Positions 46,361 through 55,646 of a DNA stretch of 64,000 nucleotides are shown here, piece after piece. The notes beneath the pieces are model-generated. The model did not search any database, was not told the origin of the DNA, and was given only the letters and a program-made list of their open reading frames with translations. This stretch comes from Planctomycetaceae bacterium (GTDB lineage Bacteria > Planctomycetota > Planctomycetia > Planctomycetales > Planctomycetaceae). Each line of letters starts with the position of its first letter. Within the stretch, counting starts at the first letter, position 1. The position numbers were made by a program, and so were the translations under genes. The DNA lies in assembly GCA_021732415.1 (NCBI GenBank), contig JAKFVC010000044.1, positions 1 through 64,000 on the forward strand, given 5' to 3'.

Positions 46361-47197
46361 TCACGACTTGACGCTACGTTTGCCCGGGGCTGCGGAAACG
46401 CCCTCGAGCCCGCCGCTGACGCGCAGCGTTTCACCCGTGATCCAACCCGCTTGGGGACTACACAGGAACGCCACGGCCTGTGCGATGTCGGTAGCCTCCC
46501 CCCAGCGGCCAAGGGGAATGGCGCTGCGGACGCGGTCGATCATCTGCTGTTCCGTGAGATTCAGACTTTGGCAACGTTGAGCCATCACCGTCTGATTAAA
46601 TTCGGTATACACGGGCCCCGGGCAAACGGCATTCACACGCACGCCGTACGCTGCCAGTTCGAGAGCCAAACTGCGAGTCAAACTGAGCACCCCCGCTTTG
46701 GCGACATTGTAGGCGGCCACCAGCGCTGCAGGATTCTGGCCGTTGATCGACGAGATATTCACAATCGAACCGGACTCCTGTTTTTCCATCATGCGAGCGG
46801 CGGCCCGGCAACAGAAGAAAGTCCCCGTCAAGGTGATACCAATCACTCGTTGCCATTCTTGATCTGAGAGTTCAGAGACTGGCGTGACAGTCTGCCCGAC
46901 TCCCGCGTTGTTCACTAGTATGTCTAAACGCGTCGTGGAATCTGCAATATTCTGAAAGCAGCGATCGACGGCAGCACTGTCGGCAATGTCGAGAAAGAGA
47001 TAGGAGACATTGAGATCCCGCTGTTGCAGCGCGCGAGCTGCGGCGGTTCCCTTCTCTTCCTGCCGGTCGCCAATGATTACGTGAGCTCCACGTTTCGCCA
47101 GCACTTCGGCGATGCTGAGCCCCAAGCCTTGAGCTGCTCCCGTGACTAAAGCGACTTTACCATTGAGATCTCGCGGAGTGATATCCGACTCGTTCAT
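46361..47197 (-). CDS. Short-chain dehydrogenase/reductase (SDR)
   Basis: A 278-residue classical SDR: VALVTGAAQGLGLSIAEVLA (TGxxxGxG cofactor site), DILVNNAGVG, the active-site Ser in IVNISSINGQ, and YNVAKAG (YxxxK), then VNAVCPGPVYTEF. Acidic residues after beta2 (IIGDRQE) favour NAD. It is the last gene of a minus-strand series with an SDR, an oxidoreductase, a TIM-barrel isomerase and an AraC regulator, suggesting oxidation of a sugar, polyol or inositol. The gap to the upstream SDR is 40 bases. Confidence 0.92.
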   Translation of the reverse strand: MNESDITPRDLNGKVALVTGAAQGLGLSIAEVLAKRGAHVIIGDRQEEKGTAAARALQQRDLNVSYLFLDIADSAAVDRCFQNIADSTTRLDILVNNAGVGQTVTPVSELSDQEWQRVIGITLTGTFFCCRAAARMMEKQESGSIVNISSINGQNPAALVAAYNVAKAGVLSLTRSLALELAAYGVRVNAVCPGPVYTEFNQTVMAQRCQSLNLTEQQMIDRVRSAIPLGRWGEATDIAQAVAFLCSPQAGWITGETLRVSGGLEGVSAAPGKRSVKS

Positions 47198-47237
47198 ATA
47201 AGTGCCTCGCTAGAGATTGTTTTCTATTGGTGACGTT

Positions 47238-48023
47238 TCAATATGGCCACGGACCTTGCGACCAGAGGCCACCGTCCACATATAGTGTTTGTGCTGAAAT
47301 GTGACTTGCGGCCGGGCTGGCCAGAAAGACGACGGCGTCGGCGACATGACTTACTTCACCTATCTGGCGCAGCGGAGTCAGCGGGATCCATGTTTTGGCA
47401 TAGTCGGGGGCTTCTTGTTTCGTCCGTTCGATTTCGATCGCTCCCGGGGCCACGCAATTGACTCGAATCCGATGCGGTCCCAACTCCACCGCGGCGACTT
47501 TGGTCAAGGCATCAATGCCCCCTTTGGAAGCGGAATAGTCGACGAGATTTGGGAATGGCGTCTTATTGGCTCCTGATCCGATATTGATGATCGAACCACC
47601 CTCGCCATCAGCAATCATCAGTCGTGCGGCCTGCTGGGTACACAGAAAGCAGCCTTTCAGATTGGTTCGAATGGTGCGGTCCCAGTCTTGTTCACTTAGT
47701 TCTACCAGAGATGCCCAGGTTTGCACTCCAGCGTTGTTGACGAGGAGCTCGATGCGGCCGATCGTTTCCGAAATCTTGGCGAACATCGCCTGCACTTCCG
47801 CGCCGTCGCCAATGTCGGCTTGCATCGTCCAGCATTCGCGCTGTAATGCACGCACCGCAGTGGCTGTCTCAGCTGCGCCCGTTTCATCCCGGTTATAATT
47901 GATGATGATATTCCAGCCGGCTGCGGCGAGACCAATCGCGATCCCGCGGCCGACTCCCTTGCTGGCACCTGTGACGAGTGCCAGCTTCTGCTTGGCGTTC
48001 TCATTTAAGGGTTCAGATGGCAT
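47238..48023 (-). CDS. Short-chain dehydrogenase/reductase (SDR)
   Basis: A 261-residue classical SDR: LALVTGASKGVGRGIAIGLA, IELLVNNAGVQ, IINIGSGANKT (Ser) and YSASKGG (YxxxK), then VNCVAPGAIEIERTK. NYNRDETGA after beta2 suggests NADP preference. The start ATG at 48023 lies one base after the stop of the upstream oxidoreductase, so they are translated together. With the neighbouring SDR it may catalyse successive oxidations in a carbohydrate pathway. Confidence 0.92.
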   Translation of the reverse strand: MPSEPLNENAKQKLALVTGASKGVGRGIAIGLAAAGWNIIINYNRDETGAAETATAVRALQRECWTMQADIGDGAEVQAMFAKISETIGRIELLVNNAGVQTWASLVELSEQDWDRTIRTNLKGCFLCTQQAARLMIADGEGGSIINIGSGANKTPFPNLVDYSASKGGIDALTKVAAVELGPHRIRVNCVAPGAIEIERTKQEAPDYAKTWIPLTPLRQIGEVSHVADAVVFLASPAASHISAQTLYVDGGLWSQGPWPY

Positions 48024-48024
48024 A

Positions 48025-49185
48025 TTACATCGTCACCCAACTTGAGCCGTTTTCACAAGATTCCACAGCCGCATAAATGAACTGCATACCACGCAGGCCG
48101 TCATAGACGGTTGGAAAATCATATTCTTCGGTGGTCATCGGCTTGCCATCTATCGTTCGCCGAATCGCACGCACAACATCACAGTAGATCGTGGCGAAGG
48201 CTTCTAAGTATCCCTCGGGGTGACCGGTCGGAATACGCGTGCAGGACTTGGCGGCATCGCTCAGATAGCCTTGGCCGCGGGTGAGTGTCTGCCGCGGCTC
48301 GCCATAACGATAGAGTTCCAGATAGTTTGGATTCTCTTGCGCCCAGATGACTGCACCGCGCTCGGCATAAATCTTCAGTTTGAGACCATTTTCTTCGCCC
48401 GTACAAACTTGGCTGATCACCAGCACGCCCTTGCCTCCGGCCTTGAAACGGAGCAACGCATTGACGTCCTCGTCGAGTTTACGGTCGGGAAGAAACGTGC
48501 TCTTGTCGGCACACAAGGCGGTGATCGGATCACTGGTGACGTATTCCAGAAGATTCACGCAATGCGTGCCCACGTCTCCCAGTGTCCCGCCGATTCCCGA
48601 CTGTGCCGGATCGACGCGCCAGGCCGCCTGCTTTTGTCCCAGCTTCTCGTGCGGCACCATGAGAAAGTCTTGCAGGTACTCGACGACGACTTTGCGCACC
48701 TGCCCCATTTCGCCCGAGCGAAACAGGTGTCTCGCGTGGCGCACCAGCGGGTGCCCGGTGTAGTTGTGAGTCAGGGCAAACACCAACTTCGATTGCTCGA
48801 CGATCTTGACAAGCTGTCGTGCTTCCTCGAGCGTGTAGGTCATCGGCTTATCACACACGACATGAATGCCCGCTTTGAGAAACGTCTCGGCCACGGCGAA
48901 GTGCGAGACGTTCGGTGTCACGATACTTACGAAATCAATGCGTTCCCCAGGAGGCAACGCCGCTTCGGACGCGGCCATTTCCTGATAGGTGGCGTAACAC
49001 CGTTGCGGCGAGAGATAGAGTTCTTCGCCAGTGCGGAGCGTCTTTTCGTGACTTTGCGAGAAGGACCCGGCCACGAGTTCAACCTGGCCGTCCAACACTG
49101 CACACAGGCGATGCACTCCGCCAATGAATGCACCGGGTCCGCCCCCGACCATCCCCATCCGTAATTTGCGTTTCCAGCTTTCCAC
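48025..49185 (-). CDS. Gfo/Idh/MocA-family oxidoreductase (cytoplasmic)
   Basis: From GTG 49185 (AGGTGG upstream), about 386 residues: RMGMVGGGPGAFIGGVHRL (Rossmann site), VSIVTPNVSHFAVAETFLKA and HVVCDKPMTYTLEEARQLVK (catalytic Lys), then GGTLGDVGTHCVNLLEYVT (His in the active-site helix). A longer ORF begins at 49263, but the extension is not similar to anything expected before the Rossmann strand. NAD(P)-dependent oxidation of inositol or a sugar is typical. It lies between the TIM-barrel isomerase and two SDRs, one operon by spacing. Confidence 0.9.
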   Translation of the reverse strand: MESWKRKLRMGMVGGGPGAFIGGVHRLCAVLDGQVELVAGSFSQSHEKTLRTGEELYLSPQRCYATYQEMAASEAALPPGERIDFVSIVTPNVSHFAVAETFLKAGIHVVCDKPMTYTLEEARQLVKIVEQSKLVFALTHNYTGHPLVRHARHLFRSGEMGQVRKVVVEYLQDFLMVPHEKLGQKQAAWRVDPAQSGIGGTLGDVGTHCVNLLEYVTSDPITALCADKSTFLPDRKLDEDVNALLRFKAGGKGVLVISQVCTGEENGLKLKIYAERGAVIWAQENPNYLELYRYGEPRQTLTRGQGYLSDAAKSCTRIPTGHPEGYLEAFATIYCDVVRAIRRTIDGKPMTTEEYDFPTVYDGLRGMQFIYAAVESCENGSSWVTM

Positions 49186-49278
49186 GAGCCACCTGTTTCT
49201 GAAACTACCGTAGAAGAAGTCATAAGACTTCTTGAATGCGAGGCTGAATGCAGGAATTCTCACGAATTCTGCTACGAA

Positions 49279-50328
49279 TTATTCCAAGCCAAGGATTTGG
49301 CGATTGCGTTTGAGATCGGCTGTTGAGCCGGCGAAATCATCGAATGCCACGTCGGTGGCTTCGATGATGTGGCGGGCCACAAACGGGGCTCCTTCCGCCG
49401 CTCCTTGAGCGGGGCTTTTCACGCAACATTCCCACTCAACCACGGCCCAGCCGTCATAGCCGGCTTCGGTTAGTAGTGTAAAGACGCGGTTAAAGTCCAC
49501 CTGCCCGTCGCCCAGCGATCGGAACCGTCCGGCACGCGTCGCCCATGGCTGGTAACCACCATAGACTCCGACGCGACCATTCGGGCGAAACTCGGCATCT
49601 TTCACATGGAAGCCGCTGATGCGGTCGGCGTAGAGTTCGATGAACTGGCAGTAGTCTAATTGCTGCAGAAGCAAGTGGCTGGGATCGTAATTGATGCAGG
49701 CCGCGGGGTGATCGTTGGTGTGTTCGAGAAACATTTCGAACGTAGCGCCGTCGTAGAGGTCGGAGCCTGGATGAAGTTCATAGCCGAACTTGCAGCCGTG
49801 TTCCTCGGCCAGGTCGAGCAGCGGACGCCAGCGTTTGGCGAGTTCGCCGAAGGCCTCTTCGATCAACCCGGGGGGACGTTGCGGCCACGGATAAACCAGG
49901 TGCCAGGCAAAGCCGCCGGAGAGGACCGGGATATTCTGCGTGCCCAGGTTGGCCGAGGCCAGAACGCACTTCTTGAGTTCACCCGTGGCCCACTCGGTGC
50001 GGGCAGTTCCGCTCAAGCCCGCGGGGTGAAATCCTGCAAACAACTGTTCGTAAGCGGGATGCACTGCCAGGACCTGCCCTTGCAAATAACCGGCGATCTC
50101 GGTCACCTGCAAACCCATCTCGGCCAACTCGCCGCGATAGTTGTCGCAATAGGTTTTCGAGCTGGCTGCCAGGTCGAGATCGATCACTCGCCGATCCCAG
50201 GCGGGGATCTGCAAGCCCTTGTAGCCCAGGTTAGCGAACCAGTTGGCAATCGATTTGAGTGAGTTAAACGGCGGCTCATCGCGCAAAAACTGGGCGAGAA
50301 ATACGGCGGGTCCCTGAATTTTCGACAT
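49279..50328 (-). CDS. Sugar phosphate isomerase/epimerase (xylose-isomerase-like TIM barrel)
   Basis: A 349-residue protein preceded by AGGAGAA. Metal-ligand strands can be read: FGYELHPGSDLYD (Glu), CINYDPSHLLLQQLDY (Asp, His), ISGFHVKDAEFRPNG (His, Asp) and WAVVEWECC (Glu). This is the AP-endonuclease-2-like barrel of sugar epimerases and inosose dehydratases. Its place before a Gfo/Idh/MocA oxidoreductase and two SDRs, after an AraC regulator, resembles inositol or rare-sugar catabolic clusters; the actual substrate is not deducible. Confidence 0.9.
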   Translation of the reverse strand: MSKIQGPAVFLAQFLRDEPPFNSLKSIANWFANLGYKGLQIPAWDRRVIDLDLAASSKTYCDNYRGELAEMGLQVTEIAGYLQGQVLAVHPAYEQLFAGFHPAGLSGTARTEWATGELKKCVLASANLGTQNIPVLSGGFAWHLVYPWPQRPPGLIEEAFGELAKRWRPLLDLAEEHGCKFGYELHPGSDLYDGATFEMFLEHTNDHPAACINYDPSHLLLQQLDYCQFIELYADRISGFHVKDAEFRPNGRVGVYGGYQPWATRAGRFRSLGDGQVDFNRVFTLLTEAGYDGWAVVEWECCVKSPAQGAAEGAPFVARHIIEATDVAFDDFAGSTADLKRNRQILGLE

Positions 50329-50390
50329 GGATTATGTTCTCCTGAATGGATGGTACCGACATTCAAACCGTCGCCGCCAGCCATTTTCGA

Positions 50391-51323
50391 TTACGGCTTT
50401 GCTGTTTTCGATCTGCGTTGCAAATAGGTCCCGGGGGACATGCCCGTGAAGGCGCGAAACGTGGCGTTAAAATGACTTAGACTCTCAAACCCGACGGCCA
50501 ACGCGGCCTGCGTCACGTTACATTCCGAGGTGCTCAGCAATGCCACCGCTTGTTGTACCCGATACCCCTGCATATAGCGCGACCACGGGACCCCCAGCGC
50601 TTCACGAAACAAGACTTTCAGTCGCGATTCACTCACGCCAATCTCTTGGGCGATGTCCCGCGCGTAAACTGGTTCCGCAAAGTGGGCTCGCAGGTAACAG
50701 AGGGCCTGATTCACGAGTTCCCATTTGGGCGAAACTTCGGTTCCCTCAATCTCCTGACCCGTTCGACTTTCCGAACGGATCAGTTCTACGAGCATCTCCA
50801 TCAGCAGGGTCCGCAGTCGAATTTCGCGTCCCAGTTCCTGGCCGGCGAATTCCACTTGAATGTCACGAAATCCCGTTAGCAGTCGATTTCGCGCGGCAGC
50901 GGGTAGACGCACCAGACGCCGATTGAGATCTTGCCGCACCGTAAACCGACGCAGGATGTGCAGTCCGTCAAAGTTCGGGCCCATTTCGCATAGCAAGCTG
51001 GGTAAGAAGTAGATCGCAGTCCCCTGTAACGGGAATTGCATGATCTTAAAGCAATGGGGCACTCCGGGGCCGGCAACAAACAGATCGCCCGGTCGACGCA
51101 GGCCCTGCTCGAGCTCCACATATTCGATGCCGGTGCCGCTGGAGTGTAGGCCCAGTTCGCAGTAGGGATGACGCTCGGGTTGCGTCAACTGCGGGCCATC
51201 GGAAAGAACCTCGAAGTGCTTGACCGCGATCGGCGATTGTGGCGTGAGTTGAGGGCCAACTTCGTCCACCATCGACAGCCAGGAGAGATCGGTTATCGCG
51301 GTTGCGCTGGGTTTCTTGGGCAT
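50391..51323 (-). CDS. AraC-family transcription regulator
   Basis: A 310-residue protein. The N-terminal 190 residues are a cupin-like ligand domain (SPIAVKHFEVLSDGPQ, HPYCELGLHSSGTGIEYVEL, VAGPGVPHCFKI). The C-terminal 100 residues hold two helix-turn-helix motifs, ARDIAQEIGVSESRLKVLFR and QAALAVGFESLSHFNATFRA, with GMSPGTYLQRR. It starts the minus-strand sugar cluster, 62 bases before the isomerase gene, so it probably activates the cluster in response to a sugar. Its start codon is only 12 bases from a family B palindrome, which must be in the leader. Confidence 0.93.
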   Translation of the reverse strand: MPKKPSATAITDLSWLSMVDEVGPQLTPQSPIAVKHFEVLSDGPQLTQPERHPYCELGLHSSGTGIEYVELEQGLRRPGDLFVAGPGVPHCFKIMQFPLQGTAIYFLPSLLCEMGPNFDGLHILRRFTVRQDLNRRLVRLPAAARNRLLTGFRDIQVEFAGQELGREIRLRTLLMEMLVELIRSESRTGQEIEGTEVSPKWELVNQALCYLRAHFAEPVYARDIAQEIGVSESRLKVLFREALGVPWSRYMQGYRVQQAVALLSTSECNVTQAALAVGFESLSHFNATFRAFTGMSPGTYLQRRSKTAKP

Positions 51324-51334
51324 CGCATTGGGCC

Positions 51335-51399
51335 GTAGCCACGCTCGCCAGAGCGTGGGAATGATGCGGCAAAGCCCACGTTCTGGCGAACGTGGCTAC
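51335..51399. repeat. Family B nested palindrome, copy 2
   Basis: GTAG, CCACGCTC-gcca-GAGCGTGG, spacer, reversed arm CCACGTTC-gcca-GAACGTGG, CTAC. One stem pair changes C-G to T-A between arms with both partners altered. It lies between the lipoprotein and AraC genes, both minus strand. Confidence 0.88.
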
Positions 51400-51455
51400 G
51401 ACGCTCAGTATAGAAATGCAGGTACTCGAATGGCAGGCTGCTTACAGGTGGTCGA

Positions 51456-51896
51456 TCACGGTTTCAGGTTCCTGTTGATCGCGGACATGCCGGACTCCAC
51501 GTCCACCGTTAGGCCGGAGGTTTTGGGGTCCGTGAATTTCTCCGGGATCAGGCTTGGGCCGGGCTTGGGATAGAGGTCCTTGGGTGAAGGTTCCGGCGTA
51601 TCGCGAGATTCGATACGCACGGCGTATTTCCCGGCAACCACACCCTGAGCATCCACCGTCGTGAGCATGGTGAACTTGCCGTTGTTGATCTGGCCAGTCG
51701 CTGGCTGACCGGCTGGTTCCTCGGGGAGAAAGAACACGGTGCCGCTTTCGAGAGGCTCGTTTTCCAGAGAGACGGAGCCGCTGACAGGCACCAAGTTCTT
51801 GATCGCAGCTACGTCACTTCCGCTGCAACCCGCCAGGAAGAACAGGCACAGCACGGTCGCGATCTGCCCATTGCCTTTCGATGATAGTGTCGCCAT
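51456..51896 (-). CDS. Small lipoprotein with transthyretin/carboxypeptidase-regulatory-like fold
   Basis: A 146-residue protein. The leader ATVLCLFFLAGC has lipobox LAGC. VPVSGSVSLENEPLESGTVF and GVVAGKYAVRIESRD are the strands typical of planctomycete small Ig-like lipoproteins (the GKYxV motif of the carboxypeptidase regulatory-like group). It lies downstream of the DUF1559 gene by about 118 bases; these two families are regularly neighbours in planctomycetes, so an operon is plausible. Confidence 0.85.
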   Translation of the reverse strand: MATLSSKGNGQIATVLCLFFLAGCSGSDVAAIKNLVPVSGSVSLENEPLESGTVFFLPEEPAGQPATGQINNGKFTMLTTVDAQGVVAGKYAVRIESRDTPEPSPKDLYPKPGPSLIPEKFTDPKTSGLTVDVESGMSAINRNLKP

Positions 51897-52013
51897 TCTC
51901 TACTCCAGATGACGTCGGATATTGCTCTAAATAACGGGCGACTGAAGTTAACTTGGTGAGCCCAACCCTCACGGGAGTGGGCTCACCGGGAGTGATACAA
52001 CGTGGATACAGAC

Positions 52014-52964
<951 letters not shown>

Positions 52965-53505
52965 GGTAAGACTCCCTGCAGAAACTGACTACGAAAAGAT
53001 CGCTATACAAGCGCGAGAAATGTCGGCAATCAAACGAAATCGAGATCTGGAAACGAATGATCGGCCACCGCCAAAATTCAGTTTTCAGGTTTACTGCTGG
53101 TTAGTTCAAATCGCGCCGCGGAAGAACTGCGGCAGAAGTACGTGGGACCGTCAAACTCCACCATGAATATGGGCTCTCACGAAAACGATATCGCCCTTGA
53201 GGCAAGCATCGCTACCGTTTTTCGGCTAACGCTTTGCTGTTTTCGACCGTCAAGTCAACGTGGGGTCGCTGTTGACGGCTTTGTAAAGGGTTCGTCTGAG
53301 TTCCCAGTCGCAGGCCTCTGGACAGCGGACCTTGTGGAGGTTGAACCCGCATGGAGCCTGAACAGTCTTGCCAAATGATCACGTCGTGTACATAATGGAA
53401 TAAGGGGAATCCATTGAGCCCCCGCCGCCGGAAATGGCATGTCAAGAGTGGCTAGCTGGGACGCAGGCAGTACGTCTCGTACACGACTTGTGGAAGGCGA
53501 CAAAC
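52965..53505. other. Stretch without a convincing gene
   Basis: About 540 bases between the DUF1559 gene (minus) and the small GGPLDG protein (plus). ORFs of about 80 codons exist on both strands but none has a motif, good start or signal. Promoters of the flanking divergent genes must be here; I cannot identify boxes. Confidence 0.5.
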
Positions 53506-53772
53506 ATGACCGAATACCTTTTTGTCGGCGGCCCCCTCGATGGCGAGCGTCATCGAGTTCACTCTAACACGAACCGCCTGGCCATTTTCGATGAGTACGG
53601 GAGCTTGGTGTTCTATTATCCCGGCACGTATCAGTTTCCGTCTCTGCAGCCTCACCAGGCGGCGATTGGCATTACGGCTTTTGTCGTCGATGGTCGCATT
53701 GAAGAGTTTGCCAACCGGCTGTGGCTGATGGCAAAACAACCTCAATATGCCGATCTCGTGCATCTCAGCTAG
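53506..53772 (+). CDS. Small protein with GGPLDG motif
   Basis: An 88-residue protein from ATG 53506. MTEYLFVGGPLDGERHRV is a motif found in small bacterial and phage proteins of unknown function. The remainder is hydrophilic and probably folds as a small beta barrel. An in-frame GTG/ATG about 24 codons upstream would add an unlikely sequence. It stands alone; a family G palindrome follows. No function can be given. Confidence 0.65.
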   Translation: MTEYLFVGGPLDGERHRVHSNTNRLAIFDEYGSLVFYYPGTYQFPSLQPHQAAIGITAFVVDGRIEEFANRLWLMAKQPQYADLVHLS

Positions 53773-53794
53773 TGCTTAGTCACAGCAAAGAATT

Positions 53795-53868
53795 GGGGTG
53801 CCACTGGCTCTGCCAGTGCTTTTCGCGGGTCAACTGACACCCTGCACTGGCAGAGCCAGTGGCACCCA
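53795..53868. repeat. Family G nested palindrome
   Basis: Arms GGTGCCACTGGC-tct-GCCAGTGC and the exact inverse; 24 or more matching bases, spacer about 25 bases, short A+T ends. Each arm is itself a CACTGGC/GCCAGTG hairpin. It starts 22 bases after the stop of the GGPLDG protein. Confidence 0.85.
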
Positions 53869-53982
53869 ACCCCAATATCACGCGTTGACAAAGCACGAGT
53901 TGAGCGTTCGATCGAGTCGTCTGGAACGCAGGCAGGCGACTTCGAACAGGCCCCCATTGACGCCGACCATTTGGAAATTCAT

Positions 53983-54009
53983 TTGACATCTGATCGTCCG
54001 CCGTATAAT
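53983..54009 (+). promoter_or_regulatory. Consensus sigma-70-like promoter (TTGACA-15-TATAAT) of the cytochrome locus
   Basis: TTGACA at 53983-53988 and TATAAT at 54004-54009, both perfect, with a 15-base spacer (shorter than the usual 17). It is the best promoter in the window and stands 76 bases before the first gene of the cytochrome bc locus. Confidence 0.7.
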
Positions 54010-54020
54010 TTAGGATAAAA

Positions 54021-54034
54021 GGATATGTGTATCC
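54021..54034 (+). promoter_or_regulatory. Short palindrome just downstream of promoter (candidate operator)
   Basis: GGATA-tgtg-TATCC lies 11 bases after the TATAAT box, roughly at the transcription start, where a repressor would block the locus. An Rrf2 regulator is encoded at the end of the locus; any link is inference. Confidence 0.35.
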
Positions 54035-54085
54035 GGTAATCCCGTTATGTGGGTGGTCTGTCCCTGCTTTTATGCGAGGTGTCCC

Positions 54086-54787
54086 ATGTTTGGCGTCGTG
54101 TTTCTGTCGCTGTTGGTGACAACTGTCGTGGCCTGCTGCATTGTTGCGGCGATGTTTGCGGATGTGGCATTTGCCCGTCCGGCGGTGGGATTGCGGTCCG
54201 CGATTGCGGCAAACAGGAGGCGTGGTGATTCTGCTCCTGGAAGTTTTGACGGTGCCGGGCTGGCGCTGCGGTTGGAGCAGACGGTCAGCCGGGTGATCAC
54301 CAAGCTCGGGATGAAACCTGCAGTCGTCGCCACGTGCGATGCCGCCTGTCACGAGCGTGAAATTCAAGTCACGACGCCAGAAGTGCTGGCCATCGTGCAG
54401 GAATTGTACGACCAAAAACCGCCGGGGTTGGTCGATTCGATTCGTATGCAGGCACAACGGAATCAACTCGACCAGGATGGCAGATACCACTGCCCGCTGT
54501 TGATGTCCGGCGGCTTCTGCGCCTGTCAAACGGCCCGACCGGTTTCATGCAGAACCCGCTGCGTAGCAGGTGCCGACTCACCGGTTGAGGCCCAGTTGCT
54601 GGCGGATGCTGTCGGAACTGGCGTCACCGAGGTCTTTCAAGACTGCCTGCAAGCATCGGGTCTGGACGATTCCCGATATGAATTGAATTATGCGCTGGCG
54701 CATGTTCTGGAAACCCCGCAAGCTGCCCGTCGCTGGGCGCGGGGAGAACAAATTCTCAAATCCGCAATAACGACCAGTAATGCCTGA
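54086..54787 (+). CDS. Membrane-anchored YkgJ-like (CxxCxxCC) metal-binding protein
   Basis: A 233-residue protein from ATG 54086 (GAGGTG upstream). One transmembrane helix near residues 5-28, then a domain with CDAACHEREIQV and later YHCPLLMSGGFCACQTARPV, SCRTRC, matching the YkgJ-type pattern (CPFL...C.IY..RP..CR) of putative zinc/iron-chelating proteins. The gap between the two Cys clusters and the Asp-rich helices fit the family. It is the first gene after a consensus promoter and precedes the Rieske and cytochrome b genes, so it may serve metal or iron-sulfur assembly for this complex. Confidence 0.65.
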   Translation: MFGVVFLSLLVTTVVACCIVAAMFADVAFARPAVGLRSAIAANRRRGDSAPGSFDGAGLALRLEQTVSRVITKLGMKPAVVATCDAACHEREIQVTTPEVLAIVQELYDQKPPGLVDSIRMQAQRNQLDQDGRYHCPLLMSGGFCACQTARPVSCRTRCVAGADSPVEAQLLADAVGTGVTEVFQDCLQASGLDDSRYELNYALAHVLETPQAARRWARGEQILKSAITTSNA

Positions 54788-54916
54788 TTCTGCCTGATAT
54801 CGCCCCCGCTATGTTGTCCCTCGCCTGTGCCAGCCTTGCGAATTGCACCTACTCCGCCCTGCCCCCGCCGAGAGCCCAGTGCTTGTGGTCTCGCCTACCG
54901 TCCTGAGGCATCCATT

Positions 54917-55474
54917 ATGCAACGACGAAATTTTCTGATCTGGGTCAGCCGCATGCTGGGATCCGCTGTTGCGGCACTCGTAGCATTGCCCGGAATACAG
55001 TACGTCTGGAGTACGCTGAGTTCCGACACCTCGGTGTCTAATACTCGCCGTCGCATCGTCCGCTGGAAAGATTTGCGTCCGGGTGAACCGGTGCAGTTTT
55101 CGATTTACGGTGAACGGCGCGATGCCTGGCACATCGAACCGCAGCAGGTTATCGGCAGGGTCTGGCTGGTTCGTCAGCCGGAAGGAACATCTCCTGCCGC
55201 CCAGGGCGTGACGGCATTCACCAGCATTTGCCCGCATATGGGGTGCCAGGTGCAAAAGTCGGCGGCGGATGCCAGCTTCGTCTGCCCCTGTCATCGCGCT
55301 GCGTTCAAACTCGACGGAAACCCATTACAGCAGGGGGCCGAACGGAACCACACCCCCCGTGGTCTCGATCAACTGCCCTGTGAACTTGTCAAAGATGACG
55401 CGGGTGACTTGTGGGTCGAAGTCGAGTACCAACGGTTCGAACCTAGCTTGACCCGCAAAGTGATCAAGGCTTGA
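54917..55474 (+). CDS. Rieske iron-sulfur protein (bc1/b6f-type)
   Basis: A 185-residue protein from ATG 54917. The leader QRRNFLIWVSRMLGSAVAAL is a twin-arginine transmembrane anchor. The cluster-binding boxes CPHMGC and CPCHRAAF are intact (two Cys, two His), and the third element is GLDQLPCELV. It transfers electrons from quinol to cytochrome c in a bc complex. The downstream cytochrome b gene starts 172 bases later, so they are probably one operon interrupted by a family B palindrome. An in-frame ATG at 54827 would add 30 unlikely residues before the anchor. Confidence 0.93.
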   Translation: MQRRNFLIWVSRMLGSAVAALVALPGIQYVWSTLSSDTSVSNTRRRIVRWKDLRPGEPVQFSIYGERRDAWHIEPQQVIGRVWLVRQPEGTSPAAQGVTAFTSICPHMGCQVQKSAADASFVCPCHRAAFKLDGNPLQQGAERNHTPRGLDQLPCELVKDDAGDLWVEVEYQRFEPSLTRKVIKA

Positions 55475-55534
55475 ACGAGCGCTGTGTTGCGCGTTGCGTT
55501 GAGCGCTCAGTCGAGATTGTCGCATTCAACTTTC

Positions 55535-55592
55535 GCCATGCTCGCCAGAGGGTATGTTGACGGCATATCGCCCACACTCTGGCGAGCGTGGC
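55535..55592. repeat. Family B nested palindrome, copy 3 (degenerate) inside the Rieske-cytochrome b gap
   Basis: Arms CGCCATGCTCGCCAGAG and CACACTCTGGCGAGCGTGGC are related to family B, but the GTAG and CTAC ends have decayed. It separates the Rieske and cytochrome b genes in what is otherwise one operon. Confidence 0.65.
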
Positions 55593-55646
55593 AAATCCAG
55601 TGAGTGATGCCCCGATCCTGAAATTCCGTTTTGCGAGACCCTCCTC

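Noticed and set aside
53142-53445. Overlapping ORFs of about 78 codons on both strands
   Set aside because: No motif, no ribosome binding site and no coding bias on either strand.
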